Of a DNA stretch of 58,806 nucleotides, positions 1-7,223 are shown in pieces. Source of the stretch: Nocardioidaceae bacterium (GTDB taxonomy: Bacteria; Actinomycetota; Actinomycetes; Propionibacteriales; Nocardioidaceae); NCBI GenBank assembly GCA_013696745.1, contig JACCXZ010000004.1, positions 1-58,806 of the forward strand, given 5' to 3'. The notes under the pieces are model-generated. The model made no database searches, was not told where the DNA came from, and saw only the letters and a list, made by a program, of their open reading frames with translations. Within the stretch, counting starts at the first letter, position 1. Each line of letters starts with the position of its first letter. The position numbers and the translations under genes were made by a program.

Positions 1-2
1 AC

Positions 3-122
3 CGGGTCAAGACCCACGGCAACTGGCAAGTCCACCAACCATGCACCGGCGTGTACGTCTGGCAAGCACCCACCGGCCACGTCTACATCGTCACCCCCAA
101 CGGCACCCACGCCATGACCTGA
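3..122 (+). CDS. HNH endonuclease of the DUF222/13E12 family, C-terminal end only
   Basis: The window opens inside this gene; only the last 39 codons are present. The readable tail contains GNWQVHQPCTGVYVWQAPTG followed by a HVYIVTP segment and ends at a TGA at 120-122. This matches the tail of actinobacterial DUF222-HNH proteins (13E12 repeat family), in which a short G-W-x-V...P.G.Y.W..P.G.x.Y..T..GTH segment follows the HNH nuclease motif. The HNH residues themselves lie outside the window. These genes are multicopy and often sit in repeats. A second, degraded copy of the same 3' end lies at 1023-1072. Identification rests on the tail only. Confidence 0.6.
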   Translation, partial: RVKTHGNWQVHQPCTGVYVWQAPTGHVYIVTPNGTHAMT

Positions 123-225
123 GCGGCCTGACCGGGTCGGTTCGGAGCAGCTGCTCGGCATCGGAGCCAACCGGTCGATCACTGACCGACCCCGCCCGTC
201 GATATCAGCAGGCCACGATCTGACG

Positions 226-1003
226 TCACAACGTCGCGAGGACGAAGGACAGCACGAAGCCCGCCGCCGTGCTCAGCGCCACGGCCGGGCCGCCATTCTC
301 GTAGGCCTCCGGCATCAGCGTGTCCGCGAGGGAGGCAAGTACCGCGCCTGCGGCGAAAGCCAAGGGCAGCGACAACGTCTCCGGCGTCGCGCTGGACAAC
401 GGTCCGGCGCCGACGATCACGGCGAGAATCAGGAGGACGCCACACGCAGACCAGGTGCCGAGAATGAAGGCATGCGAGCGGCCTTGCGTTCGCATCGAAG
501 CACTGCCCACCAGGGCCTCCGGAAAGTTGGAGACGAAGATGGCCGCGAGCAGTGCGATGCCGCCGCTGCCTTCGCTGAGCGACACACCGAGAGCGACGTT
601 CTCCGGTACTCCGTCGAGGGTGACGGCTGCCAGCAGGGCCATTCCAGCGGCACCGCTGACCGACGACGGGGACGGGGCCGCATCCTGCGCCGCGGCGTCG
701 GTGTCGAGCTTCTCGCTGCCATGATCGACCTCCCGGCTGCCTTCGGCCGCCCGGTCGAGCCGCTGGCTCACCACGGTGAACACCACCGCTCCGACCATCA
801 GACCCAGGGCCGCACGCCAGATGCCACCCTGTTCGTACGAGTCCTCGAACAGCTCGAACGCCAGGGCTGTGATGAGCGCTCCGGCAGCGAAGGACAGCAT
901 CGCCGCGAGCACCCGCTTCGGGATCTGCAAACCGGCTACCTGCCACCGCCCCCAGGACCAGGGCGCTGGAGGCGATCGCGCCGAAGGCCAACGACTCACC
1001 CAT
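226..1003 (-). pseudogene. ZIP-family metal transporter, frameshifted near the N terminus
   Basis: ZIP proteins move divalent metals such as Zn2+ across the membrane. After the frameshift the protein reads through several hydrophobic segments with the ZIP signature histidine-less variant LDGVPENVALGVSL and later SNFPEALVGS, both typical of bacterial ZIP permeases. The natural start appears to be the ATG at 1003, giving MGESLAFGAIASSALVLGAV, the usual first membrane helix. The rest of the protein is in another frame. At about 933-950 the coding strand has GTGGCAG followed by GTAGCCG, an imperfect 7-nt tandem duplication; removing one copy restores GAVAGLQIPKR and the full ZIP. So a 7-nt insertion breaks the gene. 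Translation from an internal start would lack helix 1. The gene lies between two fragments of an HNH endonuclease 3' end. Confidence 0.7.
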
Positions 1004-1022
1004 GGTGGAGTACTACAGCAGC

Positions 1023-1072
1023 CACCCACCGGCCACGTCTACACCGCACCGTCACCCACACCATGACCTGAG
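1023..1072 (+). pseudogene. remnant of an HNH endonuclease (13E12/DUF222) 3' end
   Basis: Twenty-one bases at 1023-1043 are identical to 67-87 inside the HNH gene tail, and CATGACCTGAG follows in both copies. The copy here lacks several bases between the two blocks, so the frame is lost. Together with 67-123 it forms a direct repeat about 956 bp apart that brackets the ZIP gene. Confidence 0.6.
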
Positions 1073-1135
1073 CCGGCCCGCACTCTCCGTCGCAAGACCG
1101 ATGCGGGAACCTTCGCTCCGCCCTAGCGTGGGTGC

Positions 1136-2308
1136 GTGGCTTCCCCTGTGGCGGCTCTCCTGCCAGCGCGACGACTGCGGGCGGCCGGTCTCGTACCGCC
1201 GCTCGCAGACTCCCTGCTGGCCGCGGTGTTCGTGGCGGGGAGCATGGCGGAGGCGTTGACCAGCGACACGGCTCGGTCTCCGCTCGTACACGCACTGCTC
1301 GCGGTGCCGGCAATGGCCGCCCTTGCGTGGCGACGCAGGTATCCGCTCTCGGTGGCCGCAGCGGTGATCGCGACCAACATCGCGGTCAACCCCGATGGCG
1401 AGTTCTCCACACTGCTGGCGCTCGTGCTCGTCTCGTTCACGCTCGGTGCCGAGCTGGATGCCCCCCGCAGCTGGTTCGCCTTGGCGCTGGTCGCAGTGCC
1501 GTTCATGGCGGCGATGACCTACGAGGGTTTGGAACCCAGCGACGTCGCCGCAGCGCTGGTCTTCCTCGCGGGTCCATGGGCGGTGGGGGTGGCGATGCGC
1601 CAACGTACGGCGCGTACCACCGAGGCGGTGGCCCGTGCAGCCCGGCTGGAGCACGAGCGTGACGCCCAGAACGCGGCGGCGGCTGCGCAGGAACGGCTCC
1701 GGATCGCTCGCGAGCTGCACGACATCGTGTCCCACTCGATCAGCGTCGTCGCGATCCAGACCCAGGCGGTACGTCGGCGGCTGAAGCCCGAGCAGGTCCA
1801 GGAGGTGCAGGACCTGGCGGCGGTGGAGACGACTGCCCGGCAGGCACTTGCCGAGATGCGCCGCCTCTTCGGTGTGCTGCGCAGCGAGGGGGAGGCCCCG
1901 TCGCTGGCGCCGCAGCCCGGGCTGGGGGAGCTGGAGCGGTTGCTGCAGCAGGTGCGGGCGGCCGGCTTGCCGGTGGAGCTGCGGGTGACGGGCGAGCGGA
2001 TCGAGCTTCCACCGGGGGCCGACCTTGCGGCGTACCGGATCGTGCAGGAGGGGCTGACCAACGCGCTGCGGCACGCGTCGGCCCAGCGGGCGTCGGTGAG
2101 TCTGCGCTACCTGCCCCACACGCTCGAGGTGGCGGTCGAGGACGACGGCCGCGGCCCGCGTCGGGACGACGCCGGGCACGGTGGCGGGCACGGCCTGGTG
2201 GGTGTGCGAGAACGCGTCGCGCTCTACGGGGGAACGGTCGAGTTCGGACCGGCGTCGAAGGTCGGTTCGCGGCTTGCTGCCACGCTGCCGGTACGGGAGC
2301 GCAGGTGA
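1136..2308 (+). CDS. NarL/DesK-type sensor histidine kinase
   Basis: Membrane histidine kinase of 390 residues. Residues 17-155 hold about six hydrophobic segments with no large extracellular domain, so the signal is probably membrane-borne. A short coiled stretch leads to a HisKA_3 dimerisation domain with RELHDIVSHSIS; His195 is the likely phosphorylation site. The C-terminal HATPase_c has YRIVQEGLTNALRHA (N box), DDGRG (G1) and GHGLVGVRERV (G2). The start is GTG 1136, only 6 nt after a TAGCGT -10 hexamer at 1124-1129, so the mRNA is probably leaderless. The stop overlaps the response regulator start by 4 nt (GTGA). Signal and target are unknown; the membrane protein downstream is a candidate target. 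Confidence 0.9.
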   Translation: MASPVAALLPARRLRAAGLVPPLADSLLAAVFVAGSMAEALTSDTARSPLVHALLAVPAMAALAWRRRYPLSVAAAVIATNIAVNPDGEFSTLLALVLVSFTLGAELDAPRSWFALALVAVPFMAAMTYEGLEPSDVAAALVFLAGPWAVGVAMRQRTARTTEAVARAARLEHERDAQNAAAAAQERLRIARELHDIVSHSISVVAIQTQAVRRRLKPEQVQEVQDLAAVETTARQALAEMRRLFGVLRSEGEAPSLAPQPGLGELERLLQQVRAAGLPVELRVTGERIELPPGADLAAYRIVQEGLTNALRHASAQRASVSLRYLPHTLEVAVEDDGRGPRRDDAGHGGGHGLVGVRERVALYGGTVEFGPASKVGSRLAATLPVRERR

Positions 2309-3003
2309 GCGAGCCGTTGATCAGCGTGGTGGTCGCCGACGACCAGGGGATGGTCCGGGCCGGCTTCCGTTCGCTGCTGGACAGCGAACCGGGGCTGCGC
2401 GTCGTCGGGGAGGCCGGTGACGGCGAGCAGGCGGTCGACGTGGTGCGTCGCCTGCAACCGGACGTGGTGCTGATGGACATCAGGATGCCGGTGCTGGACG
2501 GCATCGCCGCCACCAGCCGGCTGGTCGCCGAGGGCACACGGTCACGCATCCTGGTGCTGACCACCTTCGACCTCGACGAGTACGTCTTCGAGGCCCTGCG
2601 TGCCGGGGCCTCCGGCTTCCTGCTCAAGGACGGACTCGCTGAGGACCTGGTCGCCGCGATCCGGGTCGTCGCGACGGGCGACGCACTGCTCGACCCGGGG
2701 GTCACCCGTCGGGTGATCGACGCCTTCGTCCATCGGCCGGCTCCCCCCTCACACCGGGTGCAGGCGCTGGCTTTACTGACCCCGCGCGAGCGCGAGGTGC
2801 TCGGGCTGCTCGCCCGCGGACATGCCAACGCCGACATCGCCCGGCACCTGTTCGTGTCGGAGGCGACGACGAAGACCCACGTGAGCAACGTGCTCGGCAA
2901 GCTGGGACTGCGCGACCGTGTGCAGGCGGTCATCCTCGCGTACGAGTGCGGCCTCGTCGTCGCGGGCGAGGACGACGGCTGCGCCCCTCGTCCGCCGGAC
3001 TGA
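2305..3003 (+). CDS. NarL/LuxR-family response regulator
   Basis: Response regulator of 232 residues, partner of the kinase just upstream (4-nt overlap, same transcript). The N-terminal receiver domain has the acidic pair DDQ at 11-13, the phosphoacceptor Asp58 in VVLMDIRMP, and the switch Thr and Lys in LTTFD and FLLKD. The C-terminal LuxR-type helix-turn-helix (about 158-218) reads LTPREREVLGLLARGHANAD and then IARHLFVSEATTKTHVSN. It should bind DNA as a phosphorylated dimer. The membrane protein at 3087 follows after 83 bp and is probably regulated by or co-transcribed with this pair. Confidence 0.92.
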   Translation: MSEPLISVVVADDQGMVRAGFRSLLDSEPGLRVVGEAGDGEQAVDVVRRLQPDVVLMDIRMPVLDGIAATSRLVAEGTRSRILVLTTFDLDEYVFEALRAGASGFLLKDGLAEDLVAAIRVVATGDALLDPGVTRRVIDAFVHRPAPPSHRVQALALLTPREREVLGLLARGHANADIARHLFVSEATTKTHVSNVLGKLGLRDRVQAVILAYECGLVVAGEDDGCAPRPPD

Positions 3004-3086
3004 CCCACGGATCGGGCCGGCGCCCGATGCGCCGGGACCACCGGCGGCGGCACCGTTGAGGGACTCTCACCGAAGGAGCCTTCACC

Positions 3087-3785
3087 ATGACCAGTCGCGC
3101 CGCCGACCGGCAGATCGACCATGGCTCAGCTGGCACCACCGACCCAGCAGGGACCACCGGCAGCGCTGCGCTCAGTGCCCGCCGTTGGTTCCTTGTCGCG
3201 TCCCCCGTGCTCGCCGGACTCTTCGCTGTCCTCGGCGCGGCATCGGACCCCGCTGTCGGCAAAGACGGACTCGTCCTGTGGCGGGCGTACGCCGAGAATC
3301 CCGACGCGCTGCAGTTCAAGGCGTTCGGCCTCCACTGGGCCTTCGCGTTCTGGCTGGTGCCGCCGTTGCTCATCGCGGGCCTCGTCCGCAGCCGCGGGGT
3401 GTGGATCGCGAACGTGGCGGCGTTCCTCGGCTTCGTCGGCATCTCCACGCTGCCCGGCCTGCTGTTCGTCGACTTCTACGACTCCGCGATCGGCCAGGTG
3501 TCCGGAGCCGAGACCACGGCGCAGGTCAACCAGGCGATGGAGGGCATGTGGGGCGTGCCGGCCATGGCCGTCCCCGGCCTGATCGGCTTCGTCCTGGCCC
3601 TGCCGCTAGCCGCGGTGGCCGCGTGGCGGGCCGGTCTGGTCCGCTGGTGGGCCCCCATTGCCGTCGTCGCCGGGTACGTCGCCTTCTCCGGGGTCGCCAC
3701 CTGGAACGCCGTGCTCACCACCGTCTGCTTCAGCGTGTTCGCCTACGAGCTGGCCCGCGGCACCCGGCCGGAGGCGCCCGCGTGA
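3087..3785 (+). CDS. membrane protein of unknown function
   Basis: Protein of 232 residues with a polar Thr/Gly/Ala-rich N terminus (about 30 residues) and roughly five hydrophobic helices: RRWFLVASPVLAGLFAVLGA, a second in the AFAFWLVPPLLIAGLV region, then VAAFLGFVGIS, AMAVPGLIGFVLALPLAAV and WAPIAVVAGYVAFSG. No catalytic motif is visible. The ATG has a good ribosome site (GAAGGAG, 3073-3079). It follows the kinase/regulator pair in the same direction and may be its target or accessory subunit. I do not recognise the family. Confidence 0.7.
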   Translation: MTSRAADRQIDHGSAGTTDPAGTTGSAALSARRWFLVASPVLAGLFAVLGAASDPAVGKDGLVLWRAYAENPDALQFKAFGLHWAFAFWLVPPLLIAGLVRSRGVWIANVAAFLGFVGISTLPGLLFVDFYDSAIGQVSGAETTAQVNQAMEGMWGVPAMAVPGLIGFVLALPLAAVAAWRAGLVRWWAPIAVVAGYVAFSGVATWNAVLTTVCFSVFAYELARGTRPEAPA

Positions 3786-3841
3786 CCTAGTCGTACGCGC
3801 ATCTCGCGACAGCAGCGTTCCCCTGTCACTACCGTGTGGCC

Positions 3842-3919
3842 ATGACGACCGGAACGCACGAGCTCGACCGACCGACCCCGCTACATCCCACCGCCGTACC
3901 CGATGCCACCCGGAGCTGA
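3842..3919 (+). CDS. possible 25-residue leaderless ORF
   Basis: ATG 3842 lies 6 nt after a TACCGT -10-like hexamer (3830-3835) and opens a 25-codon frame beginning MTTGTHELDRPTP and ending at the TGA at 3917-3919, six bases before the start of the next small ORF. It has no membrane segment and no recognisable family. The promoter position supports real transcription; whether the peptide is made is uncertain. It may only be a leader for the 31-residue membrane peptide. Confidence 0.3.
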   Translation: MTTGTHELDRPTPLHPTAVPDATRS

Positions 3920-3925
3920 CGCCCG

Positions 3926-4021
3926 ATGCTGCTCTTCTTCAGCAACCGGCTGGGTTGTCTCGGTTCTCTTCTCGTCTCACTGCTCGTCACTGCGCTGTTG
4001 ATCTTCTTCCTCTCCCGCTGA
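3926..4021 (+). CDS. 31-residue single-helix membrane peptide
   Basis: ATG 3926 to TGA 4019-4021 encodes 31 residues: a short MLLFFSNRLGCLGS head, then a continuous hydrophobic helix (LLVSLLVTALLIFFL) and a final Ser-Arg. The composition is far from what chance would give in GC-rich non-coding DNA, and the Gly-Cys-Leu-Gly-Ser motif resembles a small conserved actinobacterial membrane peptide I have seen next to other genes. It sits 56 bp upstream of the GPP34 gene. Function unknown. Confidence 0.6.
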   Translation: MLLFFSNRLGCLGSLLVSLLVTALLIFFLSR

Positions 4022-4077
4022 AGCCGGGCGTCCCGGGCGCGCGGCTCCTGACCCCCGGGTGACCTACGGTTCTCCCC

Positions 4078-4758
4078 ATGGCCCACCTCGAGTGGTTGCT
4101 CGCCGAAGACGTCCTGCTCCTGGTCACCGAGGACGAGAAGGGCGGCACGACCACCGAGCACGCCGACGTGGTGGTGGCCGGTGCCCTTCTCGCCGACCTG
4201 GCTGAGGCCGGGTGCCTCGTCGAGACCGACAAGTTGGTGAGCGTCGCTCCCGACGCGAGCGTCGACGGGCCGCCGATCCTGGTCGAGGCGCTCGACGTCC
4301 TCCGGCAGCGCGACCAGCCCGTCAAGGCGAAGAAGCTGCTCGAGGACCTGCGCAAGCAGCTCAAGCCGGTCAGCGACCGGGTGGCTGAACGGCTGGTCGA
4401 GCTCGGCGTGCTCGAGCTGCGGAAGGCTACGTTCCTGAAGATCCCACTGGGCTACAAGGCGCCGACGCTCGACCCGGAGCCCGAGCGAGCACTGCGGACG
4501 CGCCTCGGCGACATCCTGGTCCAAGGGGTCACGCCCAGTGATCGAGACGCCGAGCTGATCGCCCTCCTGCGCGCGGCCGACCTCATCAGGCACGTGGTCG
4601 ACAAGGAGCACCGCAAGGCGGCCAAGCAGCGCGCCCAGGAGATCGAGGCGCAGGGGCCGGCCAGCCCAGCGCTGAAGGCCGTGGTCGACGAGGTCAACGA
4701 CGCGTTGGTGATGGCCATCGCCGCCGGGTCGGCTGCCGGGGTGATCGGGAGCAGCTGA
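4078..4758 (+). CDS. GPP34 (GOLPH3-like) family protein
   Basis: Protein of 226 residues matching the bacterial GPP34 family, named for the eukaryotic Golgi phosphoprotein 3 that binds phosphatidylinositol-4-phosphate. The diagnostic start LLAEDVLLLVTEDEKGG is followed by the helical core AGALLADLAEAGCLVET and the central LVELGVLELRKATFLKIP segment. Length is normal. Bacterial members are common in actinomycetes, and their role is not settled. The ATG is 7 nt after TACGGT (4065-4070), so the transcript is probably leaderless. A short hydrophobic C terminus (VMAIAAGSAAGVI) could contact membrane. Confidence 0.85.
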   Translation: MAHLEWLLAEDVLLLVTEDEKGGTTTEHADVVVAGALLADLAEAGCLVETDKLVSVAPDASVDGPPILVEALDVLRQRDQPVKAKKLLEDLRKQLKPVSDRVAERLVELGVLELRKATFLKIPLGYKAPTLDPEPERALRTRLGDILVQGVTPSDRDAELIALLRAADLIRHVVDKEHRKAAKQRAQEIEAQGPASPALKAVVDEVNDALVMAIAAGSAAGVIGSS

Positions 4759-4764
4759 CCTCGA

Positions 4765-4795
4765 TTGTCGATGGGCGTCGTCGGCTGTGTATCGT
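4765..4795 (+). promoter_or_regulatory. putative promoter of the tRNA-Thr/tRNA-Met/rpmG unit
   Basis: TTGTCG at 4765-4770 and TATCGT at 4790-4795 are separated by 19 nt, slightly long. Transcription would begin just before the tRNA at 4811. No other hexamer pair in the 52-bp gap is better. Confidence 0.4.
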
Positions 4796-4810
4796 TCGAG
4801 GCTGCTGCTG

Positions 4811-4883
4811 GCCCCTTTAGCTCAGTCGGCAGAGCGTCTCCATGGTAAGGAGAAGGTCTACGGTTCGATTCCGTAAAGGGGCT
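4811..4883 (+). tRNA. tRNA-Thr (GGT)
   Basis: Acceptor stem GCCCCTT (4811-4817) pairs with AAGGGGC (4876-4882), discriminator T 4883. The anticodon stem TCTCC/GGAGA encloses ATGGTAA, giving anticodon GGT. T arm TACGG-TTCGATT-CCGTA is standard. CCA is not encoded. Confidence 0.95.
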
Positions 4884-4932
4884 CTGGGATGTCAGGATCC
4901 GTCCGCGAGACCAGACGGACACCGCGCCCGGC

Positions 4933-5006
4933 GGCGGGGTAGCTCAGGTGGTTAGAGCACACGGCTCATAATCGTGGTGTCGCGGGTTCGAGTCCCGCCC
5001 CCGCTA
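4933..5006 (+). tRNA. tRNA-Met (CAT), elongator
   Basis: Acceptor stem 4933-4939 pairs with 4999-5005 with a G-U closing pair; discriminator A 5006. The anticodon loop CTCATAA gives CAT. The anticodon stem CACGG/TCGTG lacks the three consecutive G-C pairs of an initiator, so this is the elongator. CCA is not encoded. Confidence 0.92.
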
Positions 5007-5046
5007 CCGCACGACCGGCAGCACCGAGTGGCATGACCGACCGACT

Positions 5047-5075
5047 CATCATCATCATCACCACCACCACCACCA
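5047..5075 (+). repeat. ATC/ACC trinucleotide run before rpmG
   Basis: Four ATC units followed by five ACC units between the tRNA-Met end and the rpmG ribosome site. It is untranslated in the rpmG transcript. The run ends two bases before the AAGGCGAGGGG ribosome site. Confidence 0.85.
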
Positions 5076-5093
5076 CAAGGCGAGGGGCACACC

Positions 5094-5264
5094 GTGGCCA
5101 GCAAGCGCTCAGACATCCGACCGAAGATCACGCTGGCGTGCACCGAGTGCAAGGAGCGCAACTACATCACGCGCAAGAACCGGCGTAACGACCCCGACCG
5201 CCTCGAGCTGTCGAAGTACTGCCCGCGCGACAAGAAGCACACGATCCACCGCGAGACCCGCTGA
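5094..5264 (+). CDS. rpmG: 50S ribosomal protein L33
   Basis: L33 of 56 residues beginning [19 protein letters not shown] and ending HTIHRETR, the normal length. Start is GTG 5094 after GGCGAGGGG (5079-5087). L33 lies near the E site of the large subunit. Zinc-type L33 has two CxxC pairs; here the first is intact (Cys16, Cys19) but the second is Cys43-Pro-Arg-Asp46, so the fourth ligand is Asp rather than Cys. It may bind zinc poorly or use Asp/His. The position after tRNA-Thr and tRNA-Met and before the hadA-like gene is the classical actinobacterial order. Confidence 0.95.
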   Translation: MASKRSDIRPKITLACTECKERNYITRKNRRNDPDRLELSKYCPRDKKHTIHRETR

Positions 5265-5275
5265 GCGACCCGGCC

Positions 5276-5728
5276 ATGCCCGTCGACCCCGACCTCGCCG
5301 GTCGTGAGTTTCCGCCGACCGCTGCGTACGACGTGAGCCGCAGCCAGATCGCGGCCTTCGCCACCGCCATCGGCGACACTGATCCGGTGCACCACGACGT
5401 CGACGCGGCCCGGGCAGCTGGGCACGCCGACGTGGTCGCGCCGGTGACCTACCCCATCGTCGTCGCGTTCCGCGCGATGCGGGCGCTGCTGGAGGACCCG
5501 GAGGTCGGGATCGACCTGCGCCACGTGATCCACGCCGATCAGCGCTTCGAGTCGCTACGCCCGGTGTGGGCCGGTGACTCGCTCACCGCCCGGCTGGGTG
5601 TGGAGTCGCTGCGCAGCATGGGCGGGTCGGACATCATCGCCACCCGTACCGAGCTGACCGGGTCCGACGGCGAGCTGGTGTGCACCGCGTACGCCAAGCT
5701 CGCCCACACCCCGTCTGAGCCCACGTGA
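5276..5728 (+). CDS. hot-dog dehydratase subunit, HadA-like (FAS1-type MaoC N-terminal domain)
   Basis: Protein of 150 residues with the N-terminal MaoC-like fold (DUF4442/FAS1_DH type) that pairs with a HadB-type subunit. It reads GREFPPTAAYDVSRSQIAAF, then AIGDTDPVHHDVDAARAAGH and VVAPVTYPIV, the expected order. In mycobacteria HadA-HadB is the (3R)-hydroxyacyl-ACP dehydratase of the type II fatty acid system, with HadA mainly binding acyl chain and HadB carrying the catalytic pair. This subunit follows rpmG by 11 bp and overlaps the next gene by 4 nt (GTGA). Acyl chain specificity cannot be told from sequence. Confidence 0.85.
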   Translation: MPVDPDLAGREFPPTAAYDVSRSQIAAFATAIGDTDPVHHDVDAARAAGHADVVAPVTYPIVVAFRAMRALLEDPEVGIDLRHVIHADQRFESLRPVWAGDSLTARLGVESLRSMGGSDIIATRTELTGSDGELVCTAYAKLAHTPSEPT

Positions 5729-6141
5729 CAGCCTTGACACCGGGCGCCGAGCTGGAGCCCGTGACGTACGCCGTGACCCGCGCCGACCTGGTCCGCTACG
5801 CCGGGGCCAGCGGAGACTTCAACCCGATTCACTGGTCGGACCGGGTGGCCACCGAGGTCGGCCTGCCGGGTGTCATCGCCCACGGGATGTACACCCTGGC
5901 ACTGGCCGGGCGCGCGGTGAGCAGCTGGGCCGGTGGCCCGGACCGGGTCCTGGAACTCGGTGCGCGCTTCACCAAGCCGGTGGTCGTGCCCGACGACGAG
6001 ACCGGTGTCGCTGTCACAGTGACCGGAGTCGTCAAGGAGAGCGACCAGCCGGGCGTCCTGCGCGTCGACCTCACGGTCAGCGTGGACGACTCCAAGGTGC
6101 TCGGGATGGCGCGCGCCCTGGTCCGCAGCACCGATGCCTGA
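5725..6141 (+). CDS. MaoC-like (3R)-hydroxyacyl dehydratase subunit, HadB-like
   Basis: MaoC dehydratase of 138 residues. The hydratase-2 motif is intact in the stretch SGDFNPIHWSDRVATEVGLP, with the Asp-x-Asn-Pro-Ile-His catalytic dyad (Asp and His five residues apart), followed by GVIAHGMYTLAL. It is the catalytic partner of the HadA-like subunit with which it overlaps by 4 nt, and would act in fatty acid elongation on (3R)-hydroxyacyl-ACP or -CoA. The GTG start is set by that overlap. The 3' end overlaps the murB frame by 8 nt. Confidence 0.88.
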   Translation: MTALTPGAELEPVTYAVTRADLVRYAGASGDFNPIHWSDRVATEVGLPGVIAHGMYTLALAGRAVSSWAGGPDRVLELGARFTKPVVVPDDETGVAVTVTGVVKESDQPGVLRVDLTVSVDDSKVLGMARALVRSTDA

Positions 6142-7216
6142 GCCGTCCGTGGCCGAAGGCCCGATGCCCGAGACCCCGATGCCCGGGCCGCTGCGCGAGC
6201 TCACCACGCTGCGGTTGGGGGGCCCGCCGCGCCGGCTGGTCGTCGCCACCAGCGAGGCCGAGCTGGTCGCGGCCGTCACCGAGATGGACGCGGTGGACGA
6301 ACCGGTGCTCGTGCTGGGCGGCGGCAGCAACCTGGTGGTGTCCGACGACGGGTTCGACGGCACCGTGGTGGCCGTCCGCACGCGCGGCATCAGCGCGTGC
6401 CCCGACACCGACGTCCCCACGTGCGGGGGCGTCACACTCACGGTGGCCGCGGGCGAGCCGTGGGACGACGTGGTCGCCATGGCCGTGCAGCGGACGTGGA
6501 CCGGCGTGGAGGCTCTGTCGGGCATCCCTGGCAGCACCGGCGCGGTGCCGATCCAGAACGTCGGCGCCTACGGCCAGGAGGTCTCGCAGACCATCGCCTC
6601 GGTACGCACCTGGGACCGCCGGACCGCAACGCAGCAGACGTTCGCCAATGCCGACTGCGGGTTCGGTTACCGGGACAGCCGGTTCAAGGCCGAGCCGGGG
6701 CGGTGGGTGGTCCTCGAGGTCACCTTCCAGCTGCTCGTCGGGGAGCTGTCCGCCCCGGTCGGGTACGCCGAGCTGGCCCGGACCCTCGGCGTCCGGATCG
6801 GCGAGCGGGCGCCGCTGGCCGACGTCCGCGAGGCGGTGCTCGAACTGCGACGCGGCAAGGGCATGGTCCTCGACGATGCCGACCACGACACCTGGAGCGC
6901 CGGTTCGTTCTTCACCAACCCGGTGCTCGACGCCGAGGCGGCCGCGCGGCTGCCGGGCGACGCGCCGCGCTGGGAGCAGCCGGACGGCTCGGTCAAGACG
7001 AGTGCTGCCTGGTTGATCGACCGGGCCGGCTTCGCCAAGGGACACACGCACGGTCGGGTGGCCCTGTCCGGCAAGCACACGCTCGCGCTCACCAACCGGG
7101 GCGGCGCCAGCACCGACGAGCTGCTCGCCCTGGCCCGTGAGATCCGCGAGAGCGTGCGCGAACGCTACGGCGTCTCGCTGGTGAACGAGCCGGTGACCGT
7201 CGGCTGCTCACTGTGA
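6134..7216 (+). CDS. murB: UDP-N-acetylenolpyruvoylglucosamine reductase
   Basis: Cytoplasmic FAD enzyme that uses NADPH to reduce the enolpyruvyl group to UDP-MurNAc in peptidoglycan synthesis. The FAD-binding half has LVLGGGSNLVVSDDGFDGTV and SGIPGSTGAVPIQNVGAYGQ; the substrate half has FGYRDSRFK, RRGKGMV, the catalytic-serine segment AGSFFTNPVL and a C-terminal SLVNEPVTVG. Length 360 is normal for the long (type I/actinobacterial) form. Met1 overlaps hadB by 8 nt; ATGs at 6164 (after GAAGG) and 6179 are also possible. This position next to hadAB is common in actinobacteria. It runs convergently into add with only 7 bp between. Confidence 0.95.
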   Translation: MPEPSVAEGPMPETPMPGPLRELTTLRLGGPPRRLVVATSEAELVAAVTEMDAVDEPVLVLGGGSNLVVSDDGFDGTVVAVRTRGISACPDTDVPTCGGVTLTVAAGEPWDDVVAMAVQRTWTGVEALSGIPGSTGAVPIQNVGAYGQEVSQTIASVRTWDRRTATQQTFANADCGFGYRDSRFKAEPGRWVVLEVTFQLLVGELSAPVGYAELARTLGVRIGERAPLADVREAVLELRRGKGMVLDDADHDTWSAGSFFTNPVLDAEAAARLPGDAPRWEQPDGSVKTSAAWLIDRAGFAKGHTHGRVALSGKHTLALTNRGGASTDELLALAREIRESVRERYGVSLVNEPVTVGCSL

Positions 7217-7223
7217 GCATCAC

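Noticed and set aside
5047-5075. His-tag-like CAT/CAC run
   Set aside because: It lies in untranslated leader, not in a coding frame joined to a gene, so it is not a tag or vector trace.
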